Assembly (NCBI GenBank): GCA_021796375.1
Contig: JAJYJF010000087.1
Location: forward strand, 1 to 8,089
Direction: 5' to 3'
Length of the DNA: 8,089 nucleotides
From: Chloroflexota bacterium
Lineage (GTDB): Bacteria > Chloroflexota > Anaerolineae > Anaerolineales > Anaerolineaceae
Shown here: positions 1-5,419 of the stretch, piece after piece
Layout of the letters: the number at the start of each line of letters is the position of its first letter
How positions within the stretch are numbered: the stretch's first letter is position 1
Made by a program: the position numbers and the translations under genes
Notes under the pieces: generated by a model
Told to the model about the DNA's origin: nothing
Database searches by the model: none
What the model saw: the letters and a program-made list of their open reading frames with translations, nothing else

Positions 1-1746
1 CCGGACGGGCGCTGGGTGGCCTATTGTTCGGGCGGCGAGCTCTACACCATCGCCTGCGAGGCCGGGGCGCAGCCGCGCCGGCTGACCTCCGGCGCGAGCG
101 ACACCCTCACCCACGGGCTGGCGGAGTTCGCTGCCCAGGAGGAGATGGGCCGCCCGCACGGCTTCTGGTGGTCTCCCGACAGCTCCCGGCTGGCTTTCGA
201 AGAAGCCGATACCAGCGCCATCCCCCCGTTCCTCATCAGCCACCCCGGAAAGGATGACACCGGCCCCACCGCTCAAGAGATCCACCGCTATCCGTTCGCC
301 GGCGGGCCCAACGCGCGGGTGCGGCTGGGGGTGATCTTGCGCTCGGGCGGCGAGCCAGCCTGGATGGATCTGGCCGGCCCGGAAGAGGATTTCTACCTGG
401 CGCGGGTCAGGTGGACGCCGGACGGCGCCCTCACCGCCCAGATCCTGAACCGCGCTCAGAATGACCTCGAGCTAGCTGCCTTCGACCCGCAGACGGGCGG
501 GCACCGCACCCTCCTGCGCGAGACCAGCGCCACCTGGATCAACCTGCACAACCTGTTCTGGCCGCTCGAGGACGGAGGGTTCCTGTGGGGCTCCGAGCGC
601 AGCGGGTACATGCACCTCTACCTGTACGACCGCGGCGGGACGCTCGTCCGCGCGCTGACGGGCGGCGAATGGCTGGTCGACGCGCTGTGCGGGGTGGATG
701 AAACCGCCGGGATCGCCTATTTCACCGCCAGCCGCGAGAGCCCCACCGAATCGCAGCTGTACAGCGTCGCTTTCGCCGGGGATGCGCCGCGGCGGATCAC
801 TCGCGAAGCCGGTTTTCATACCGCCGTCCTTGACCACGCCTGCCGGGCGTGCGTGGATACGTTCCAATCCACCCGCCAGCCGCCGGTTGCCCGCCTGGTT
901 TCGCTGGAAGATGGGTCCATCCGGCAGGTCTTCTTCGCCAACCCGGACCCGCGCCTGGAGCAGCTTGACCTGCCCGCGCCGGAGATCGTCAGCCTCCAAA
1001 ACCGCCGCGGCGATGTGCTCTACGGAGCGATTTATCACCCGCCCGCGCGCTCCGGCGCCGGGCCTCATCCCTGCATCGTGACCCTCTACGGCGGCCCGCA
1101 CGGCCAGGAGGTGCAGGACGACTGGGGCCTGACCGCCAACCTGCGCGCGCAGTACCTGGCCAGCCTGGGCTTCTTCGTGTTCCTCCTGGATAACCGCGGC
1201 ATGGCCCGGCGCGGCCTGGCGTTTGAATCGGCGATCTACCGGCACATGGGCAGCGCGGAAGTGGAAGACCAGGTCGATGGGGTCCGCTGGCTGACCGGAA
1301 AGGGCTGGATCGACCCGGCGCGGGTGGGGATCTACGGCTGGAGCTACGGGGGTTACATGTCCGCAATGTGCCTGCTGCGCGCCCCGGGAACCTTCAAAGC
1401 GGCGGTCGCCGGCGCGCCGGTCACCCGCTGGGATGGCTACGACACCTGCTACACCGAGCGCTACATGGGCACGCCGCAGAACAACCCGGAAGGCTACGAG
1501 GACAGCAGCGTGACGGCGCACGCCGGCCGTCTAGCGGGCAAACTGATGCTCGTCCACGGCCTGATCGACGAGAACGTGCACTTCCGGCACACCGCGCGGT
1601 TGATCAACGCGCTGATCCGCGCGCGCAAGCCGTACGAGCTGCTGCTCTTCCCCAACGAGCGCCACTCTCCCCGCCGCCTGGAAGACCGCGTTTACATGGA
1701 GGAGCGCATCCGCGACTTCTTCCTCAGGGAACTGATTGAATCCTGA
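1..1746 (+). CDS. S9-family dipeptidyl peptidase (DPP IV/DPP8-9-like), 5' end missing
   Basis: The gene is open from base 1 in frame 1; its first codons read [12 protein letters not shown], a beta-propeller blade, so the true start lies upstream. About 581 codons are visible, against roughly 700-750 residues for the family. In window codon numbers, the N-terminal propeller carries AQEEMGR, whose Glu47-Glu48 match the pair that binds the substrate N-terminus in DPP IV, followed by the typical [13 protein letters not shown]. The C-terminal alpha/beta-hydrolase has LYGGPHG (oxyanion Tyr363), nucleophile Ser448 in GWSYGGYMS, Asp523 in [10 protein letters not shown] and His555 in [10 protein letters not shown], so the catalytic triad is intact. 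LIDENVHF and PNERHS recall DPP8/9 more than classic DPP IV. By family, it should remove dipeptides (often X-Pro) from peptide N-termini. Any signal peptide would be outside the window, so its location in the cell is unknown. No intrinsic terminator follows; its end overlaps a convergent gene. Confidence -1.
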   Translation, partial: PDGRWVAYCSGGELYTIACEAGAQPRRLTSGASDTLTHGLAEFAAQEEMGRPHGFWWSPDSSRLAFEEADTSAIPPFLISHPGKDDTGPTAQEIHRYPFAGGPNARVRLGVILRSGGEPAWMDLAGPEEDFYLARVRWTPDGALTAQILNRAQNDLELAAFDPQTGGHRTLLRETSATWINLHNLFWPLEDGGFLWGSERSGYMHLYLYDRGGTLVRALTGGEWLVDALCGVDETAGIAYFTASRESPTESQLYSVAFAGDAPRRITREAGFHTAVLDHACRACVDTFQSTRQPPVARLVSLEDGSIRQVFFANPDPRLEQLDLPAPEIVSLQNRRGDVLYGAIYHPPARSGAGPHPCIVTLYGGPHGQEVQDDWGLTANLRAQYLASLGFFVFLLDNRGMARRGLAFESAIYRHMGSAEVEDQVDGVRWLTGKGWIDPARVGIYGWSYGGYMSAMCLLRAPGTFKAAVAGAPVTRWDGYDTCYTERYMGTPQNNPEGYEDSSVTAHAGRLAGKLMLVHGLIDENVHFRHTARLINALIRARKPYELLLFPNERHSPRRLEDRVYMEERIRDFFLRELIES

Positions 1747-2161
1747 GCAGGGTATTCGTTTCCAACGGTTCAAATGGATCCGTTAAAAAGTAATCCGGGG
1801 AAACGGTCCTCTTGAGCTGGATCGGAGAGCCTTCCTCGCCGTCCCAGGCCACGTAGAGCGCCAGCTCGCCGGCCTCAATCTGGTCCGCGAGATACCGAGA
1901 CAGCGACGATCGAGATGCTGCTGACATCTCCCGCTCGGTCCGCCCGGACTCATCCTCTCCAGCCTCCCGGCTCGGAGGATTGAACCCGCAGCTGCAGCCT
2001 TCCCACGACCCCACATAATAGATGAACGGAAGATTCAGAGTCTCCTCAACCGCGGCCTTTTTCTTGTAAAGATGCGGAGAGATAAGCAGCTCCGGATACC
2101 TTTCGTGATGGTTGAACGTGGGCAGCGGATGCTGGGAGGCCAGATAAATTGCCAGGCACAT
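1724..2161 (-). CDS. Uncharacterised protein with CxC-containing [11 protein letters not shown] motif
   Basis: A 145-residue protein with no signal peptide or membrane segment. It opens MCLAIYLAS, has [15 protein letters not shown] at residues 46-60 (Cys56, Cys58), a hydrophilic stretch at 61-88, then [13 protein letters not shown] at 101-113. From memory, the start (MCxAIY), the VGSxxGCxCGF core and the later WDG match a family of short bacterial proteins of unknown function; I know of no assigned role. The CxC pair could be structural, metal-binding or redox-active, but no partner cysteines are seen beyond Cys2, so this is speculation. The ATG start is supported by AAGGG about six bases upstream and a TATAAT box further up. 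Its last 23 bases overlap the convergent S9 peptidase gene. I am confident it is a real gene and have no basis for a function. Confidence -1.
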   Translation of the reverse strand: MCLAIYLASQHPLPTFNHHERYPELLISPHLYKKKAAVEETLNLPFIYYVGSWEGCSCGFNPPSREAGEDESGRTEREMSAASRSSLSRYLADQIEAGELALYVAWDGEEGSPIQLKRTVSPDYFLTDPFEPLETNTLLRIQSVP

Positions 2162-2199
2162 AGAGATCCCTTCGATCGAGCAAAATCTTGGTTTTTGCC

Positions 2200-2205
2200 A
2201 TTATA
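2200..2205 (-). promoter_or_regulatory. Possible -10 box of the 145-aa hypothetical gene
   Basis: A perfect TATAAT on the minus strand lies about 38 bases before the ATG at 2161, a plausible place for a -10 element. No recognisable TTGACA-like -35 sits 16-18 bases upstream, and there is no TGn extension. It is a candidate only. It lies downstream of the hsp20 terminator, which fits separate transcription of the hypothetical gene. Confidence -1.
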
Positions 2206-2243
2206 GGATAAACGCGCTCTTCGCGAGCCATAAAGATAAAATT

Positions 2244-2272
2244 CCCCGGGCAGAATAGTTTTCTGCCCGGGG
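2244..2272 (-). terminator. Intrinsic terminator after hsp20
   Basis: A perfect 12-bp inverted repeat (CCCCGGGCAGAA / TTCTGCCCGGGG) has a 5-base loop. On the minus strand it is followed by AATTTTATCTTT, a U-rich tract, whereas the plus-strand side has none. It therefore ends transcripts coming from hsp20, whose stop codon lies about 100 bases upstream on that strand. It also separates hsp20 from the hypothetical gene at 1724-2161. Confidence -1.
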
Positions 2273-2372
2273 ATATCAGAGGGAGATCTTTTGGCCGGAA
2301 CCAAAACGGTTGCTTTTCAATCCGGCGAACCTCACCAATAAACTGTTCCGTCTCAGGAAACGAACCCTCTGG

Positions 2373-2792
2373 TTACGAGTGCGTGTTGACCTTGATGGTC
2401 TTGGGCCGCGCGGCTTCCGCCTTGGGGACGCGCAGGGTGAGCACGCCGTCCTCCAGGCTGGCCTCGGCTTTGCTCGCATCCAGCTCGGCGGGCAGGGTGA
2501 GCACCCGGCTGAAGCGTCCCGCGGGGCGCTCCTGCAGCAGGTAGCTCGCGTGCTCGTCGCGGTGATCCGGCAGCTGGCCCTGGATGCTGACCGTCTCGTT
2601 GACGATCTGGATGTCCAGGTCTTCGTTTTTGACGCCCGGCAGAAGCGCGGTCAGCACGAATTCGTTTTGCTCGGAAACAACATCCACCGGGAAGAAAATC
2701 TCGGATTCCATCGATCGCTGAATCTCATCATCGTAGTTCCAGCGGGCTGCCCGGCGGATCCGGTTCGGGTAAGGTGCAATAAAAATGGTCAT
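2373..2792 (-). CDS. Hsp20/alpha-crystallin small heat-shock protein
   Basis: A 139-residue cytoplasmic ATP-independent holdase; by family it binds unfolding proteins and passes them to ATP-dependent chaperones. A short N-terminal arm (about residues 1-33) precedes the alpha-crystallin domain. The domain begins PVDVVSEQNEFVLTALLPGV, continues with EDLDIQIVNETVSIQG and the Arg-containing strand ERPAGRFSRVLTLP, and ends with ASLEDGVLTLRVPKAE, all standard family landmarks. The C-terminal tail carries TIKV, the I-x-I/V motif used for oligomer assembly. Length is normal for the family. The ATG at 2790-2792 has GGAGAG about six bases upstream. The gene stands alone, with a strong terminator downstream and a 215-base upstream gap. 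I find no CIRCE (HrcA) or HAIR (HspR) operator, so the heat control, if any, must be of another kind. Confidence -1.
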   Translation of the reverse strand: MTIFIAPYPNRIRRAARWNYDDEIQRSMESEIFFPVDVVSEQNEFVLTALLPGVKNEDLDIQIVNETVSIQGQLPDHRDEHASYLLQERPAGRFSRVLTLPAELDASKAEASLEDGVLTLRVPKAEAARPKTIKVNTHS

Positions 2793-2880
2793 TTCAATCT
2801 CTCCATGAAGGTTATCTTTTGGTGTATACGGGAAAACCCCGTTCGATCGATCCTTTTGATAATGATGATACGCACCGAAT

Positions 2881-2897
2881 GTTAGAGAAACGCTAAC
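2881..2897. promoter_or_regulatory. Possible operator: imperfect palindrome upstream of hsp20
   Basis: GTTAGAGAAACGCTAAC is a 17-bp imperfect palindrome (GTTAG-n-G-nnn-C-n-CTAAC, 6 of 7 arm positions paired). It sits about 90 bases before the hsp20 start, in an AT-richer stretch where a promoter is expected. Its size suits a dimeric helix-turn-helix repressor site. It is not CIRCE, whose arms are TTAGCACTC with a 9-base spacer, although TTAG/CTAA is shared. I cannot assign a regulator, and no clear -35/-10 pair is visible beside it. Confidence -1.
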
Positions 2898-2937
2898 AAA
2901 AAGTAGGGGATGTATATGAGATCCGAGGTCTGGAATC

Positions 2938-2968
2938 GAACACCCCGGGATCGTTTCCCGGGGTGTTC
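2938..2968 (-). terminator. Hairpin terminator after the S53 peptidase gene
   Basis: A perfect 13-bp GC-rich inverted repeat centred on AACACCCCGGGA / TCCCGGGGTGTT has a 5-base loop. It lies about 40 bases beyond the sedolisin stop codon on the minus strand. Position and stem strength fit a terminator. The following minus-strand bases (GATTCC...) hold only a weak U-run, so it may work less cleanly than the hsp20 terminator or act mainly as a 3'-end stabiliser. Confidence -1.
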
Positions 2969-3007
2969 TGTCATCCGAAAGGAATGGAGAGTTTTGCTGC
3001 GAGCAGG

Positions 3008-4924
3008 CTACTTCAGCGCGGCGATGAAGCCGGATGCGGGCGTGCCCATGCCGGTGACATCATCGTATCCGGGAGTTGTCTGCAGGCTCAGGTTCTGATT
3101 GGTGGTGCGCAGCGAGGTCCGCGTCCCGTTCGAGGCATCCACGCCGTTGATGAAATCGACGCGCACGGTGGATTCCGTCAGGGCCGGGTTGACGACATCA
3201 TTCAGGGCCATCCCTCCCAGCTTGTAGAAGAGCGGGTTGGCGAAGCCGTGCGGTTTTCCAGCCGCCTGGTCCGCCAGGGCCATGATGCCGGCCACGATCG
3301 GGCTGGAGAGGCTGGTGCCGCCGATGCGGTACTCGGAGTACTTGACGGTGCCGTCTGGGAAGGTCTGCGTCTCGCCGACGAGGTAGCCGGCGTTCGGGTC
3401 GCCGAGGGCGGCGATATCCGGCACCGCGCGGCCCGTCCGTCCCTGGGCCGTGAAGACGGAGCTCTGCACGACGCCCTGCTGGTACCAGGGCTCGCCGAAC
3501 AGCATGCTCACCCCACCGCCGCCGCCGTACATCCAGCTGCCGGGCGGGTTCGGGGACCAATTGGTTCCGGTCCATACGGATCTTGTGGTGCCCCAACCGG
3601 TCTCGAAGAGGTAATTATTGCTGGCGCCAACCGCCAGGGTGGTGCCGCCGACCGCGGTGACCCACGGGCTGGAGGCCGGCCAATCGGCCGTCCGGTATCC
3701 CATCACCAGCGATTCGTCGCTGTAGTCGCCGGAGGAGAAGTAGATGCCGATGCCTTCCGCAACGCCCTGCATGATGATGTCTTCAAAGGGCTTAATGTAG
3801 CCGAAGGGCAGCAACTCGGTCGTCCAGCCGTAGGAGTTGGTGACGATTGAAGCCACGTGGCGGTCGACCACGAAGTTGAGCGCCGCATCCAGGTCCTGGA
3901 AGTTGTTGGGCGCGCCCACGTAGACGATTTTCGCGGCTGGGGCCATGCCGTGTACGGCCTCAACGTCCAGGGTTTCCTCGCCGTACCAGCCCTGCGGGTC
4001 TTGCATCATGCCCTTTTCTGGATGGCGGTAGGTGCCGGGGGCAACCATCTGGGTGAACTGGTTGGCCTTGAAGGTCGGCACGCCGCGGTTCGTCGACCAC
4101 TGATTCACATCCTCGGTGATGGTCGGCGCGGCGTAGGCGTCGATGATGGCGACGGTCTGCCCGGCGCCGTCATATCCGGTGATCCCATACGCGCCTTTCA
4201 CCTGTTCCGGGGTATACCCGCAGGGAGCGTAGTAAAGGGTGTCATAACCGTTGGGGGTTGTGAATCCGGTCGCCAGCTTTTCACCCCAGTACGCCGAGCA
4301 GGGGGTGGCATTGACGAAGGCTGCCGGCGGCGGGGCATCGTTTCCGGTGGTGTGGTTGGTGTGGACGAACTGGGAGCTGTCATCCAGGCCGACCACGCTC
4401 TCCACGACATTGGCCAGCGAGCTGGGGATCGAGACGTCCGCGCTGGGAGAGCGCACCGTCAGCCCATCGACCTTGTACATGTCGAGGGTCACCCCGAAGG
4501 CTGCCTGGACCTGGGCTACCGTGCCCTCGGCCGAAACGTACTTGTTGTTGGTCGGGGTGTAGATCACGGAGAAACCCTGGCTGTGCAGCCACTGCTGCAC
4601 CGCGGTGACGTCCGCCTGGGAGGGCGCAAACTGCTGGCGGAACTGCGCGGGCGCCACATATTGGCCGTAAGTGGCGCTGCTCGGATCGGAGACGGCCTTG
4701 GCCAGAGCCGCGACGGCAGCGGGATTCTTCCAGCCCAGGTAAACGCGGAAGCCGACATCGCCGCTCTTGTTCGCCGGACCGACGAGGTTCTTGGAGTTCG
4801 CCCAGGACGGCGCGGTCCCCTTGAGGACGCTGCGCGGGTTCGCAGCGGCGCTGGCGGTGGTCACCAGCAAGACGTTCAGCAGCAGTGCGAGAATTACAAC
4901 GATCGAAAATGCCGTTCTTTTCAT
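3008..4924 (-). CDS. Secreted S53 sedolisin/pro-kumamolisin serine-carboxyl peptidase
   Basis: By family, an extracellular endopeptidase of the sedolisin class, usually active at acid pH and made as a self-cleaving proenzyme. Residue numbers count from the first of two tandem Met codons (639 aa). Residues 1-27 form a signal peptide ending TTASA/A. The pro-kumamolisin activation domain follows at about 55-190, then a Pro/Gly-rich junction, and the catalytic domain from CGYTPEQVKGAYGI (about 236) to the end. Catalytic residues are present: Glu317 and Asp321 in GEETLD, oxyanion Asp401 in SSGD, and Ser539 in GGTSLSSP. The C-terminal YDDVTGMGTP (621-630) is the calcium site. The only two cysteines, Cys210 and Cys236, flank the junction and may form a disulfide. 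The second ATG (4924) is preferred because GGAGG lies six bases before it but only three before the ATG at 4927. No convincing sigma-70 promoter was found upstream. A hairpin follows the gene. Confidence -1.
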   Translation of the reverse strand: MKRTAFSIVVILALLLNVLLVTTASAAANPRSVLKGTAPSWANSKNLVGPANKSGDVGFRVYLGWKNPAAVAALAKAVSDPSSATYGQYVAPAQFRQQFAPSQADVTAVQQWLHSQGFSVIYTPTNNKYVSAEGTVAQVQAAFGVTLDMYKVDGLTVRSPSADVSIPSSLANVVESVVGLDDSSQFVHTNHTTGNDAPPPAAFVNATPCSAYWGEKLATGFTTPNGYDTLYYAPCGYTPEQVKGAYGITGYDGAGQTVAIIDAYAAPTITEDVNQWSTNRGVPTFKANQFTQMVAPGTYRHPEKGMMQDPQGWYGEETLDVEAVHGMAPAAKIVYVGAPNNFQDLDAALNFVVDRHVASIVTNSYGWTTELLPFGYIKPFEDIIMQGVAEGIGIYFSSGDYSDESLVMGYRTADWPASSPWVTAVGGTTLAVGASNNYLFETGWGTTRSVWTGTNWSPNPPGSWMYGGGGGVSMLFGEPWYQQGVVQSSVFTAQGRTGRAVPDIAALGDPNAGYLVGETQTFPDGTVKYSEYRIGGTSLSSPIVAGIMALADQAAGKPHGFANPLFYKLGGMALNDVVNPALTESTVRVDFINGVDASNGTRTSLRTTNQNLSLQTTPGYDDVTGMGTPASGFIAALK

Positions 4925-4927
4925 CAT

Positions 4928-5073
4928 TCTCCTCCCCTAACCTGTTGCGAAATGTAAAGATTGAACTTGAGTGGTTAAATACTCGGGCTAAAACGAACAA
5001 TTAGCCTTCCTTACTTAATCTTAAACGAATGATATATTGATTCGTTACGGAAGGGTTCCAGGTTTAAATCATC
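4928..5073. other. Intergenic region upstream of the S53 gene
   Basis: This is the left part of the 492-base gap between the divergent S53 and btuF genes. It is AT-rich compared with the coding DNA around it. Next to the S53 start is the Shine-Dalgarno run AGGGGAGGAGA (read on the minus strand). Apart from the inverted repeat annotated at 5024-5046 I recognise nothing else, and I could not find a sigma-70 pair of good quality for the S53 gene. Confidence -1.
5024..5046. repeat. Inverted repeat in the S53/btu divergent region (candidate operator)
   Basis: Perfect 7-base arms AACGAAT and ATTCGTT are separated by the 9-base AT-rich spacer GATATATTG. The repeat lies 27 bases upstream of the btu -35 box and about 100 bases upstream of the S53 start, so a regulator bound here could affect either gene. 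It is too AT-rich and has no T-tract placement to be a terminator. The role is unproven. Confidence -1.
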
Positions 5074-5102
5074 TTGACCGGACCAGGCATCGCAGATACA
5101 AT
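5074..5102 (+). promoter_or_regulatory. Sigma-70-type promoter of the btu operon
   Basis: TTGACC (5074-5079, 5/6 to TTGACA) and TACAAT (5097-5102, 5/6 to TATAAT) are separated by exactly 17 bases. The predicted transcription start, about 5109, is a dozen bases before the riboswitch closing stem at 5123. That is where a riboswitch-controlled transcript should begin. The fit of both boxes, the spacing and the context make this the best-supported promoter in the window. Confidence -1.
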
Positions 5103-5121
5103 CCATTCAATTCAATATCGG

Positions 5122-5251
5122 CCAGGGTGCCCTCTCTCCGGATGGAAGGGCGTAATGGCGAAACCGGTGTGAGTCCGGTGCTGTCGCGCAACTGTGAGGC
5201 CAGGCTACCGCGTATTTGCGGTGCCTTACCAAGCCAGGTCGCCCACCCTGT
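5122..5251 (+). promoter_or_regulatory. Cobalamin (adenosylcobalamin-class) riboswitch aptamer
   Basis: This RNA element binds a B12 form and lowers expression of downstream uptake genes. The closing stem pairs CAGGGTG (5123-5129) with CACCCTG (5244-5250). Inside are the conserved core GAAACCGGTGTGAGTCCGG (with the CCGG/CCGG stem 5164-5178) and GCTGTCGCGCAACTGTGA (from 5180). A peripheral hairpin follows, aGGCtACCGC / GCGGTGCCt, 5202-5226. The B12 box AAGCCAGGTCGCCC is at 5231-5244. All main landmarks of the family occur in order. The element sits between a good promoter and a terminator, ahead of a btuFCD-type operon, so position and sequence agree. I did not fold it by computer; boundaries are good to a few bases. 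Which cobalamin form it prefers cannot be told from what I see. Confidence -1.
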
Positions 5252-5292
5252 CGAAATCGTTCACCAGACCTCGCGGAAAGGAGATGGGAACC

Positions 5293-5322
5293 ATGGCGAT
5301 CCGACCAGCCAGCCCTGATTGA
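5293..5322 (+). CDS. Possible 9-codon leader peptide between riboswitch and terminator
   Basis: ATG at 5293 opens a tiny ORF encoding MAIRPASPD, ending in TGA at 5320-5322. It is preceded by AAAGGAG (5277-5283), a near-perfect Shine-Dalgarno sequence at 9 bases spacing, which is better than the one before btuF. The stop codon is only four bases before the 5' arm of the intrinsic terminator, so a ribosome finishing here would cover that arm. An in-frame ATG at 5284 touches the Shine-Dalgarno and is too close to be used. The peptide has no regulatory codon run that I can recognise. It could be chance, or a leftover of a translational expression platform. Confidence -1.
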   Translation: MAIRPASPD

Positions 5323-5326
5323 CCCA

Positions 5327-5353
5327 CCCCTGCCCGACCCGGCAGGGGTTTTT
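5327..5353 (+). terminator. Intrinsic terminator of the riboswitch expression platform
   Basis: An 8-bp GC-rich stem CCCCTGCC / GGCAGGGG with the 6-base loop CGACCC is followed directly by TTTTT (5349-5353). It stands about 75 bases after the aptamer and 67 bases before btuF with no gene end upstream. It is therefore an attenuator rather than an operon end: with B12 bound, transcription would be expected to stop here; without it, to read through into btuF. Confidence -1.
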
Positions 5354-5419
5354 CGTATACCCGCCCGCTGCAACACCGGGCGATCGTTCCCGCATTGACC
5401 TGATTTGATTGAGGCATCC

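Noticed and set aside
16..18. GTG as the start codon of the S9 peptidase
   Set aside because: The frame is open to base 1 and the codons before it (PDGRW) continue a propeller blade, so the GTG is an internal Val and the gene is cut by the window edge.
472..1521. Minus-strand open frame of about 349 codons opposite the S9 peptidase
   Set aside because: Antisense shadow of a gene with intact catalytic motifs; low-complexity Ala/Arg/Val/Gly-rich product.
2310..2885. Plus-strand open frame across hsp20
   Set aside because: Overlaps the clear alpha-crystallin gene and its terminator-side gap; no homologous pattern in its product.
2925..2950. tRNA-like fragment (TGGAATCGAAC resembling a reversed T-arm)
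   Set aside because: No acceptor stem, anticodon arm or CCA nearby, and the T-loop match is imperfect; the bases belong to the S53 terminator region.
2963..4957. Plus-strand open frames of about 295 and 366 codons opposite the S53 gene
   Set aside because: The S53 reading has a signal peptide, catalytic residues and a Shine-Dalgarno, while the antisense products have biased composition and no recognisable motif.
5405..5407. TTG as the btuF start
   Set aside because: It would only prepend MIEAS to the lipoprotein signal, and part of it overlaps the Shine-Dalgarno that serves the ATG at 5420.
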